6,181 bases of DNA. Origin: Clostridia bacterium. GTDB lineage: Bacteria > Bacillota > Clostridia > Oscillospirales > CAG-272. Each line of letters opens with the position of its first letter. Within the stretch, counting starts at the first letter, position 1. The notes beneath the pieces were generated by a model. The model made no database searches, was not told the origin of the DNA, and was given only the letters and a program-made list of their open reading frames with translations. The translations under genes were made by a program, and so were the position numbers. Positions 1-5,818 of this stretch are shown here, piece after piece. Where the stretch lies: positions 1-6,181 of the forward strand of contig JAGDCE010000363.1 of the NCBI GenBank assembly GCA_017958705.1, given 5' to 3'.

Positions 1-368
1 ACTAGTCCGACGCGCTGAAAACCGGTGTCGAGCGTAAACGACGAAATATCCTCGTGCAGAAGCGAGATGATATTGTCGTGATCGTCTTCCTTCGGCAGAG
101 ACTGGAACGATTTACGCAGCTGTCTGATTCTTCCGAGCGTACTCCAGTCATAGTTGTCGTCTCCGACGAATATCTTGAAGCCGCCTTTTACGGACGGATC
201 CTTTTTGACGACGAACGAGATTTCGTCGTTTCCGTACTTCCGCCTGATGAAATCGCGGATCCCGGAAAGCTGTTCCGCGCTCGGCGGCGTAATGCAGTCT
301 ATCTCGACTCTGAGCGCTTTATCCTCGGCCGCCGGATCGAATCCGGTGCTGATCTCTTTCCCGCTCAT
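1..368 (-). CDS. atpA: F1 ATP synthase delta C-terminal domain fused to alpha subunit N-terminus (partial, runs off left edge)
   Basis: The 122 visible residues start at an ATG overlapping the atpF stop (ATGA). Residues 1-20 are a polar leader. Residues about 27-88 match the C-terminal domain of the delta/OSCP subunit, which links the b stalk to F1: a helix, then KKDPSVKGGFKIFVGD (55-70), equivalent to the family's DPSLIGG strand motif, then the DWSTLGRIRQLRK helix (74-86). A free delta normally ends here, but the frame continues through an acidic linker (KEDDHD, 93-98). It then enters NIISLLHEDISSF...FQRVG (99-121), which resembles the alpha N-terminus (bacterial pattern: EIS-LIK-QI--Y------VGTV). 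The roughly 100-residue delta N-terminal domain, which normally binds alpha, is absent. I infer a delta-CTD/alpha fusion that includes the catalytic-core alpha subunit. Only the start of alpha is visible, so a stand-alone truncated delta is not fully excluded. Position after a-c-b fits either reading. Confidence 0.75.
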   Translation of the reverse strand, partial: MSGKEISTGFDPAAEDKALRVEIDCITPPSAEQLSGIRDFIRRKYGNDEISFVVKKDPSVKGGFKIFVGDDNYDWSTLGRIRQLRKSFQSLPKEDDHDNIISLLHEDISSFTLDTGFQRVGL

Positions 369-877
369 TTCTTCTTTTTACCATCGGCGGTATTCGCCGT
401 TCTTATGAATTCGTCGTACAGCGCGGAATCGGTCTTTTCGTTCGCGCCGTCCTGAAGCAGCTTCTGAGTAGCCGACAGCACGAGTTCACCGATCTCGGTC
501 TGCGCGGACTCGAGTATGGATCTCTTGCGCGCCTCGGCTTCATCCTCGGCGGCTCTGATAACGGCGTCCGCGCGGGTTTTCGCCTCGTCGGCGTAACGCT
601 TCGTCATTTCCGCTATCTGCCTCTCGGCCTGCTGGCGGCGCTGCTGGGCTTCCGCTTCGGCGTCGGCGAGCAGCTGCTGTTTTTCAGACTCGAATTTTTC
701 GTATTCTTTTTCGTATTCGGCGTGCTTTTTCTCAAGTCCGTCGTAATACTCTCTGCGCTGTTTCAGAAATCTGACTATCGGTTTATAAAGTATGAGCGAC
801 AGCCCGCCTACGAGTATGACGAGATTGAGCACATGCAGAAGGATCTGCACCACGTCTATGTTCAGCGGAGTATTCAT
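365..877 (-). CDS. atpF: F0F1 ATP synthase subunit b
   Basis: 170 residues, the normal length for a bacterial b subunit, which forms the peripheral stator stalk holding F1 against subunit a. An N-terminal membrane helix (about 9-31) is followed by the typical YKPIVRFL junction with Arg36. A long, charged, Ala/Glu/Lys/Arg-rich coiled coil follows (about 38-150), and the C-terminus ends in KKKK. The C-terminal part of b binds the delta C-terminal domain, which here is supplied by the overlapping downstream gene. The start is set by an AAAGGAGGGG ribosome site (AGGAGG complement at 887-892) nine bases upstream. A 34-base gap separates it from atpE, and its stop overlaps the next start as ATGA, which suggests translational coupling. 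No sign of truncation. Confidence 0.95.
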   Translation of the reverse strand: MNTPLNIDVVQILLHVLNLVILVGGLSLILYKPIVRFLKQRREYYDGLEKKHAEYEKEYEKFESEKQQLLADAEAEAQQRRQQAERQIAEMTKRYADEAKTRADAVIRAAEDEAEARKRSILESAQTEIGELVLSATQKLLQDGANEKTDSALYDEFIRTANTADGKKKK

Positions 878-911
878 TCAAACACCCCTCCTTTTCCGTA
901 AGCGTTATCAG

Positions 912-1271
912 TCAAAGAACGAATATGATCAGAACGGCTACGATCAGCGCGTAGATGATCGCGGTCTCGATGAACACGAGGCCGAGCATCATAGCGGAAT
1001 TGATCCTTCCGGCCGCCTCGGGCTGACGCGCCATCGCTCCGGCGCTTGCGGATATCGCGACGGTCATGCTGACGGCGCCTGCCGCCGCAGCGATACCGAC
1101 TACGATCGCAGCCGCAACGGCTTTCGTACCGGTGACGTTATCGGTCTTTTCCTCCGCCGGCTCGACCTGAGCCTGCTCCGCAGGAGCTTCCGCCGCGGAT
1201 GCGGTTAACATGCAGGAGAACGCCGCGGTGACGAGTACGGTTATCATCAGGAATATTATCACTTTTTTCAT
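912..1271 (-). CDS. atpE: F0F1 ATP synthase subunit c with signal-peptide-like N-terminal extension
   Basis: 119 residues, against about 70-90 for typical c subunits, which form the ion-carrying rotor ring. Residues 1-26 look like a signal peptide: MKK, a hydrophobic core, then an A-S-A site at 24-26. An acidic, Ala/Pro/Glu-rich linker follows (27-47). The conserved hairpin then begins: helix 1 (about 50-80), the ARQPE cytoplasmic loop (81-85, with Arg82-Gln83-Pro84), and helix 2 (about 92-118). The ion-binding carboxylate is Glu102 in GLVFIETAIIYAL. Glu102-Thr103 and Tyr107 match part of the sodium signature known from Ilyobacter tartaricus c rings. The helix-1 Gln of that signature (13 residues before the loop Arg) is Met69 here, so ion specificity is open. 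Cleavage at the signal site would leave the N-terminus outside, as c topology requires (inference). The start overlaps the atpB stop (ATGA), with an AAGGGTG ribosome site inside atpB. Confidence 0.93.
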   Translation of the reverse strand: MKKVIIFLMITVLVTAAFSCMLTASAAEAPAEQAQVEPAEEKTDNVTGTKAVAAAIVVGIAAAAGAVSMTVAISASAGAMARQPEAAGRINSAMMLGLVFIETAIIYALIVAVLIIFVL

Positions 1272-2131
1272 TGGTTTTCACCCTTCTTGATTTTTTTCGT
1301 TTTTTCTTTTTTCAGCTTCGGCTCGGTAGCCTCGCCGTAGAAGATCGAGACGAGCGTCGTTAGAACGTACGTCTGGATAAGCGCGTGAAGCAGCGTGAAC
1401 AGCACGCCGACTATCACGGGATGAACGAAACTGAGCGCGGTATAATAATACACGAGCTCCGTGACGAGCAGTCCGCTCAGCAGCGCGCCGAACAGACGGA
1501 AGCTCATCGATACGGGCAGCGAGAAGTCCTTTAAAACTCCGAGCCCGCCTTTGACGCCGCGGACTATGAAGCCGGCCGAAAGGATTACGATATACGACGT
1601 AAAACCGACGGCTATCGCGCCGTTTATATCGGCGACCGGCGCCGGCAGCGATATGCTCGTACCGTGCGTCGTGACCGCCTGGATCCCGAACAGCTCGAAC
1701 AGCGTGCCGAAGAAGATGTAGATACCTACGCTGAATATATACGCGCCGACGAATCCCGGCTTATGAGGACTGTTCTTGTCAGCAAGACCTGTGAAGAATT
1801 CCGTCACCGCCTCGACCGCCGTCTGGAACCTGCCCGGAACGTACTTGAAGCGCGGTATAACGAATATCCGCAGGATCAGCGCGAACAGAAGCAAAACGCC
1901 TGTCACGATATACGCCGAGACGAGTGCGGGATTGACCTGCAGCCCGAACAGCGATATTCTGTTCGTCTCGTGAAGCACGCTGTCAAGCATCACTTCTTTG
2001 ATCGTCTCGCTCTTTTCGCCGTGCGGTAATCCGACTATGACGATCGCCAGTACGAGCGCGGCAATCAGGCAGAGCCACACGATGAGTATCTTCGACCTCA
2101 TATCAAGTTTTTTCTTTTCCCGCAAACGCAT
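1268..2131 (-). CDS. atpB: F0F1 ATP synthase subunit a
   Basis: Membrane stator subunit that carries the ion half-channels. Counted from the ATG at 2131 the protein has 287 residues. A basic N-terminus and an extra hydrophobic helix (about 14-34) precede the usual start of the family (ISLFGLQVNPALV, about 59-71). Several membrane helices follow. The essential Arg is Arg212 in SFRLFGALLSG, and Gln253 lies in the last helix (LHALIQTYVL). The C-terminal tail (about 271-287) is Lys-rich. Usual RLFGN reads RLFGA here, and the Glu expected nine residues after the Arg is Leu221. The start is uncertain: in-frame GTG codons lie at 2140 and 2134, ATG at 2131 and TTG at 2125. The G-run GGGGGTGAT (2138-2130) is spaced best for the TTG, eight bases away. 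First gene of the operon; no atpI is visible upstream. Confidence 0.95.
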   Translation of the reverse strand: MRLREKKKLDMRSKILIVWLCLIAALVLAIVIVGLPHGEKSETIKEVMLDSVLHETNRISLFGLQVNPALVSAYIVTGVLLLFALILRIFVIPRFKYVPGRFQTAVEAVTEFFTGLADKNSPHKPGFVGAYIFSVGIYIFFGTLFELFGIQAVTTHGTSISLPAPVADINGAIAVGFTSYIVILSAGFIVRGVKGGLGVLKDFSLPVSMSFRLFGALLSGLLVTELVYYYTALSFVHPVIVGVLFTLLHALIQTYVLTTLVSIFYGEATEPKLKKEKTKKIKKGENQ

Positions 2132-2160
2132 CACCCCCACTCGGAGCAGAAAAGCGGTAT

Positions 2161-2185
2161 TATACTTATTGTTGTCTTAAGTATA
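2161..2185. repeat. 8-bp perfect inverted repeat over the atp promoter -10 and start site
   Basis: TATACTTA (2161-2168) and TAAGTATA (2178-2185) are perfect inverted arms separated by nine bases. The right arm contains the whole -10 hexamer of the atp promoter, and the centre (about 2173) falls at the predicted transcription start. That is a position where a dimeric repressor would block initiation. It is AT-rich and short, so chance is possible. Confidence 0.45.
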
Positions 2186-2208
2186 GCACCGCATTTATAA
2201 TATGTCAA
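2180..2208 (-). promoter_or_regulatory. Sigma-A type promoter of the ATP synthase operon
   Basis: On the minus strand, TTGACA (2208-2203) is separated by exactly 17 bases from TATACT (2185-2180), one base off the consensus -10. The predicted start is near 2173, leaving a leader of about 40 bases before atpB. The spacing and near-perfect hexamers suggest strong constitutive expression, as expected for an ATP synthase operon, unless the overlapping inverted repeat at 2161-2185 is an operator. Confidence 0.85.
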
Positions 2209-2249
2209 CTATTTTTAATGAATTCTGTGCCTGTTGAGCGGATTTTCCG

Positions 2250-3602
2250 TCAAATCCCGTTTCTCTCTCTTGTCAGATCCTTCACCCAGATATGTTTTCT
2301 GAAATGTACCATCACCCACGGTATCTTGCCAACCTCGTCAAGGCACGTGCACGCGTAAACGACGTATATGCTCCACCCGAACACGAACGCGCCGAGTATC
2401 GCAAGCGGCACGGCAAGCCCCCACATCGTCGCGATAAGGCTGTACATATCGAACTTCGTGTCGCCTCCGGCGGCGAAAACGCCGTTTATGATTATGGTAT
2501 TGACGCAGCGCCCTATCATATAGAACGCCATGATGAACATCATGCCGAACAGATACTTGCGCGCCGTATCCGTCAGATCGGCGATCCTCAGCACAAACGG
2601 CGTCAGCGCGCAGATAATCAGCGCCGTGCCGATACCGACGACGTAAGAGATCTTCATAAGCTTATCGCCGTATTCCCTGCCGAGCCCGAGATCGCCTTCA
2701 CCGAGCTTGTTGCCGACGAGGATCCCTCCCGCGGCGGCTATGCCGTTGCACATGCAGCACATCAGATCGCGGACGACCGCGGCGACGGAATTGGCCGCGG
2801 CGGCGTCTCCGCCGAGATGTCCCATGACCGCGGTATACGACGTGAAACCGACGCCCCATAACAGCGATGCCGCGAGTATCGGCAGACAGCACCGGCGGAA
2901 GTCGGCTGACAGAAGCCTGTCGCGATGAAACATACGCTTAAGATCCGGTCGCAGATACGTTTTGCCGAACGATGAGCCGACCGCCCAGAACAGCTCTACG
3001 ATACGCGCGATCAGCGTGGCCAGCGCGGCGCCTGCGACACCCATCTTCGGGGCGCCGAGCAGTCCGAAAATGAAGACGGCGTTCAGCGCTATATTGAGCA
3101 CCACGGCGCCGGAGCTGACCCAGGCGCTCCTGCCGGCGTGACCCGTTATCTTCATCATACTGAGATAACACTGTGATATGCCGGTCAGAAGATACGACCA
3201 TCCGGCTATCCGCAGATACCGGATGCCGTTATCCATAAGCGTCGGATCGTGAGCGAACATATACATTAGATACCGCGGAAAGAACACGCAGCCGACGAAA
3301 AACAACAGCGACACGACGGCGTTGAGCCGCAGTATCATATCGAACAGATCGACGACGGTCTTTTTGTCGCCCTTGCCCCAGTACTGCGCGCCGAGGACCG
3401 TTCCCGCGCCCGTCACGGACGTTATGACCATGTTCTCAATGAACTGTATCTGAGACGCGAGCGACACCGCGGACATCTGATCCTGATCGAACCGTCCGAG
3501 CATCACCGCGTCAGCCGCTGCGACCGACGCGAGCATCAGACTTTGAAACGCCATCGGCAGCGTCAGCGCGGCCAATTTCTTATAAAACAGCTTTTTGTCC
3601 AT
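2250..3602 (-). CDS. MATE family multidrug/metabolite efflux transporter
   Basis: 450 residues, the normal length for MATE exporters, which use a sodium or proton gradient to expel drugs and other cationic compounds across the inner membrane. The N-terminus (KLAALTLPMAFQSLML, then AADAVMLGRF at about 29-38) matches the first MATE helix pair. GAGTVLGAQYWGKGDKK (about 65-81) is a hallmark loop, and GILVGNKLGEGD is its counterpart in the second half, showing the internal two-fold repeat of 6+6 helices. GVAGAALATLIAR in the middle is also typical. The ATG at 3602 is chosen because an in-frame GTG at 3650 lies upstream of the predicted transcription start (about 3626). The ribosome site is weak (only A-rich AAAGAAAG). 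Substrate cannot be told. The gene lies upstream of and co-oriented with the atp operon, with no clear terminator between. Confidence 0.93.
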   Translation of the reverse strand: MDKKLFYKKLAALTLPMAFQSLMLASVAAADAVMLGRFDQDQMSAVSLASQIQFIENMVITSVTGAGTVLGAQYWGKGDKKTVVDLFDMILRLNAVVSLLFFVGCVFFPRYLMYMFAHDPTLMDNGIRYLRIAGWSYLLTGISQCYLSMMKITGHAGRSAWVSSGAVVLNIALNAVFIFGLLGAPKMGVAGAALATLIARIVELFWAVGSSFGKTYLRPDLKRMFHRDRLLSADFRRCCLPILAASLLWGVGFTSYTAVMGHLGGDAAAANSVAAVVRDLMCCMCNGIAAAGGILVGNKLGEGDLGLGREYGDKLMKISYVVGIGTALIICALTPFVLRIADLTDTARKYLFGMMFIMAFYMIGRCVNTIIINGVFAAGGDTKFDMYSLIATMWGLAVPLAILGAFVFGWSIYVVYACTCLDEVGKIPWVMVHFRKHIWVKDLTRERNGI

Positions 3603-3632
3603 TGTAAGTATGACTTTCTTTAAACTATGATG

Positions 3633-3661
3633 ATTATAATCGAAAAACACGCGATTGTCAA
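3633..3661 (-). promoter_or_regulatory. Perfect-consensus sigma-A promoter of the MATE gene
   Basis: On the minus strand, TTGACA (3661-3656), 17 bases, TATAAT (3638-3633): both hexamers and the spacer match consensus exactly. The predicted start is near 3626, about 24 bases before the ATG at 3602. It is back to back with the rightward promoter at 3670-3698. Confidence 0.88.
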
Positions 3662-3675
3662 GTACACGCTTGACA
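3656..3675. repeat. Inverted repeat made of two divergent -35 boxes
   Basis: TGTCAAG (3656-3662) and CTTGACA (3669-3675) are perfect 7-bp inverted arms around TACACG. Each arm contains the -35 hexamer of one of the two divergent promoters. The symmetry is largely explained by both promoters having the consensus hexamer, but the extra matching G/C pair and the tight spacing (eight bases between the hexamers) also make it a candidate shared operator. Confidence 0.6.
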
Positions 3676-3698
3676 TTTGATGCAAACAGATGTATAAT
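3670..3698 (+). promoter_or_regulatory. Perfect-consensus sigma-A promoter of the esterase-glycosidase operon
   Basis: TTGACA (3670-3675), 17 bases, TATAAT (3693-3698), an exact consensus match. The predicted start is near 3705, which is the first base of the ribosome binding site, so the untranslated leader would be only about 14 bases. Confidence 0.88.
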
Positions 3699-3704
3699 GA
3701 TTTC

Positions 3705-3710
3705 AGGAGG
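3705..3710 (+). promoter_or_regulatory. Ribosome binding site fixing the esterase start
   Basis: AGGAGG, eight bases before the ATG at 3719. An in-frame GTG at 3710 overlaps the site itself and can be dismissed as a start. Confidence 0.9.
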
Positions 3711-3718
3711 TGTTTGTT

Positions 3719-4483
3719 ATGGCTCTTTTTAAAATGTATTTTTTCAGCGAAGCACTCGGGATGCAGTCTTCCGTTCTCGCGGTGATACCGCAGAAAAGCG
3801 CGGCAGGACAGATCGGCATCGAGAACAAAAGCGACGGCGGACAGTATAAGGTCCTTTATCTGCTCCACGGTCTTTCCGACGACGAAACGATATGGCTGCG
3901 CCGCACTAGTATAGAACGCTACGCGGCGAGATACGGCATCGCCGTCATTATGCCGAACGGTCACAGAAGCTTCTACTGCGACATGAAATACGGCGGAAAC
4001 TATTACGATTATATCACGCGCGAGCTTCCGTTCCGCGTGCATGAATTCTTCCATCTGTCCGACAAGCGCGAGGATACGTACATTGCCGGTCTTTCGATGG
4101 GCGGCTACGGCGCGCTGAAAGCGGCGCTGCGCGAGCCGGATAAATACGCGATGGCGGCAGGACTTTCCGCAGTGACGGATATGCGCGGTTTCACGGAACA
4201 GAGGAGCGGCGCGCTCGCGTCGATCTTCGGTAACGAAGACGTGCCGCCGGAAGACGATCTGTTTTATCTCGCGCGCAAAGGCATGGACCGCGATGTCAAA
4301 CCGAAGTTATATATCGGCTGCGGCAGGCAGGATATGTTATATTCCGAAAATCAGGATTTCGTTGCGGAGCTGAAAAAAGACGGATACGACGTGACGTACC
4401 GCGAATCCGATGGCAACCACACCTGGGAGTTCTGGGACGAATACATTCTGTACGTGCTTGAATGGATGCTCGGGGGAAAATAA
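3719..4483 (+). CDS. Alpha/beta-hydrolase esterase, esterase D / tributyrin esterase family
   Basis: 254 residues, the usual size for this family, which hydrolyses acyl esters (short-chain acyl, acetyl-xylan, feruloyl or S-formylglutathione-like substrates in known members). The beta-strand and oxyanion segment VLYLLHGLSDDETIW (45-59) comes first. The nucleophile elbow GLSMGGYG follows (124-131, Ser126). The acid is Asp205 in CGRQDMLY, and the base is His234 in DGNHTWEFW, so the triad is complete and in family order. There is no signal peptide, so it is expected to be cytoplasmic. It is the first gene of a two-gene operon, and its stop lies one base before the glycosidase start. A sugar-ester deacylase role is inferred from that neighbour. 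The exact substrate cannot be read from sequence. Confidence 0.93.
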   Translation: MALFKMYFFSEALGMQSSVLAVIPQKSAAGQIGIENKSDGGQYKVLYLLHGLSDDETIWLRRTSIERYAARYGIAVIMPNGHRSFYCDMKYGGNYYDYITRELPFRVHEFFHLSDKREDTYIAGLSMGGYGALKAALREPDKYAMAAGLSAVTDMRGFTEQRSGALASIFGNEDVPPEDDLFYLARKGMDRDVKPKLYIGCGRQDMLYSENQDFVAELKKDGYDVTYRESDGNHTWEFWDEYILYVLEWMLGGK

Positions 4484-4484
4484 G

Positions 4485-5771
4485 ATGATAAAACTCCGCT
4501 TTCCCGGGATAAGTCAGGATCAGTTCGACGACGCTTTCACGGTACTTGAAGAGTGTATGCAGGAGCCGAGTCACGGTTTCGTCTATCCGTATATGGGTCC
4601 CGGAGGTCAGTACGGTCACTGCTGGTGGGAGCGCGACAGCTCGCTTACGCTAAACGGTTACTGCCGCCGCGACCTTGAATACTGCAAAAAGGCTCTTTAT
4701 AATTTCACGCTCGTGCAGAAGGAAAACGGACGCATACCGCTGTGGGGCAACGACCGCGTCGGAGATCTCGACGAGCAGCTGAGCGCCGTGCCCGTGATCT
4801 TTGACGTCGCGCGCCGCATCTGCCGGATGACAGACGACAAGGAATACGTGTCGGCGATCTATTCCATGCTCGCGCGGTACCTTGACTGGTGGCTTTCCCC
4901 GCTCAAACGCGATCCGCGCACCGGGCTCGTCTGCGGCATAATGGAGGAATCCGACCCGTCCGATTACACGCGGCAGCTGACGTACGCAGAGGTCGACCTG
5001 AACGTCCAGGTCTGCGCCGGAGCCGACGTTCTGAGAGAATTCACGCGGTATCTTTGCCGGGAGGAAGACGAGTACAGATACTTACAGATCTACCGCGATC
5101 TGCGTGAAAGGATCAACAGATGGCTGTACGATAAGGAAAGCGGCTGCTATTACACGCGGAACGTCATAACCGACAGTCTGATGACGGAACGGCCGTACAA
5201 CTCGACGTTTGACGTTTTCAGGCGCGGGATCGTCCCGCGCGACCGCGCGCCGCGGCTGCTCGATGTGCTCAAAGACAACTCGAAATACGGATATCACAAA
5301 AGATACGGCATAACGACGGCGCCGTTCGACAGCGCCGAGTTCTGCGAAACGACGGGTGATTACAAAGGCTGGACGAGCTGGAGCGGCAATATCTGGACGT
5401 TCCGCAATGAGATCATCTGCAAAGGTCTGCGCGAATCGGGATACTGCAAAGAAGCCGCGCATATCGCGTATCAGACGGTCATGACGTTCAACGGCAATTA
5501 CGCCGAGTTCGTCAACCCCTCGACCGGCGCGGGCCAGGGCGTGCGTCGCTACGGCTGGACGGCGGCCGAATATATAGAGCTTATAATCGAGGATATCTTC
5601 GGTATCGACTACTGCGCGTGGAATGATACCCTGACAGTTTCGCCGAACGTACCGGAAGAGCTTTACGGCAGCACGATAAGCATTGAGGACGTCCCGGTCG
5701 GCGGCGGAAAAAGCGTCAGCGTGACCGTGGAATGCTCTGAAAAACCGACGGTCAAATACACTGTAAAATAA
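4485..5771 (+). CDS. GH63 / MGH1-like (alpha/alpha)6-barrel glycoside hydrolase
   Basis: 428 residues. The aromatic-rich GHCWWERDSSLTLNGY (44-59) and the NGRIPLW segment (81-87) fit six-hairpin glycosidases that trim glucosides or mannosides from the non-reducing end. GIMEESDPSDY (151-161) followed by YAEVDLNVQV (167-176) aligns with the GH63/mannosylglycerate-hydrolase pattern ESGMDNSP...VDLN, making Asp157 the likely general acid. GWTSWSGNIW (295-304) is a typical late-barrel segment. AEFVNPSTGAGQG (340-352), with the following YGWTAAEYIEL, matches the conserved region carrying the catalytic base, likely Glu341. A short beta-rich tail (about 382-428) ends the protein. There is no signal peptide, so it is expected to act inside the cell on an imported oligosaccharide or glycosyl-acid. 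Translation begins one base after the esterase stop, with GGGGG upstream. Trehalase-like or amylo-glucosidase-like activity is an alternative. Confidence 0.82.
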   Translation: MIKLRFPGISQDQFDDAFTVLEECMQEPSHGFVYPYMGPGGQYGHCWWERDSSLTLNGYCRRDLEYCKKALYNFTLVQKENGRIPLWGNDRVGDLDEQLSAVPVIFDVARRICRMTDDKEYVSAIYSMLARYLDWWLSPLKRDPRTGLVCGIMEESDPSDYTRQLTYAEVDLNVQVCAGADVLREFTRYLCREEDEYRYLQIYRDLRERINRWLYDKESGCYYTRNVITDSLMTERPYNSTFDVFRRGIVPRDRAPRLLDVLKDNSKYGYHKRYGITTAPFDSAEFCETTGDYKGWTSWSGNIWTFRNEIICKGLRESGYCKEAAHIAYQTVMTFNGNYAEFVNPSTGAGQGVRRYGWTAAEYIELIIEDIFGIDYCAWNDTLTVSPNVPEELYGSTISIEDVPVGGGKSVSVTVECSEKPTVKYTVK

Positions 5772-5775
5772 TATG

Positions 5776-5809
5776 AAAAACGGCTCTGACGAACGTCAGA
5801 GCCGTTTTT
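5776..5809. terminator. Bidirectional intrinsic terminator
   Basis: The 11-bp perfect stem ACGGCTCTGAC / GTCAGAGCCGT (5780-5790 with 5795-5805) has a GAAC loop. It is flanked by an A-run (5776-5780) on the left and a T-run (5805-5810) on the right, so it works in both directions. It closes the esterase-glycosidase operon and the convergent cysK gene, which share a 47-base gap. Confidence 0.95.
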
Positions 5810-5818
5810 TCGCGCCGT

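Noticed and set aside
1..6. ACTAGT at the first base, repeated at 3905-3910
   Set aside because: A six-base match to a restriction site. The second copy is inside the esterase coding sequence, and nothing else suggests an engineered or repeated element.
54..455. 133-codon plus-strand frame near the left edge
   Set aside because: It is antisense to the delta/alpha and b subunit genes, which have clear family motifs.
2159..2187. Second atp promoter using TATAAT at 2164-2159
   Set aside because: No acceptable -35 hexamer lies 16-18 bases upstream. The match is better explained as part of the inverted repeat.
2239..2249. Small hairpin CGGA-TTT-TCCG after the MATE stop as a terminator
   Set aside because: The stem is only four pairs and no T-run follows, so it is too weak to call an intrinsic terminator.
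3602..3650. GTG at 3650 as the MATE start (16 extra residues)
   Set aside because: It lies within the promoter, upstream of the predicted transcription start near 3626. The conserved MATE N-terminus begins at the ATG at 3602.
3620..4054. 144-codon open frame on the minus strand
   Set aside because: It runs antisense through the esterase and across both divergent promoters, resembles no known protein, and is explained by the GC-rich codon pattern of the real gene.
5082..5462. 126-codon minus-strand frame inside the glycosidase gene, and similar frames at 4296-4619, 1664-2029 and 2292-2861
   Set aside because: All are low-complexity, Arg-rich shadows opposite well-supported genes, with no ribosome site or family motif.
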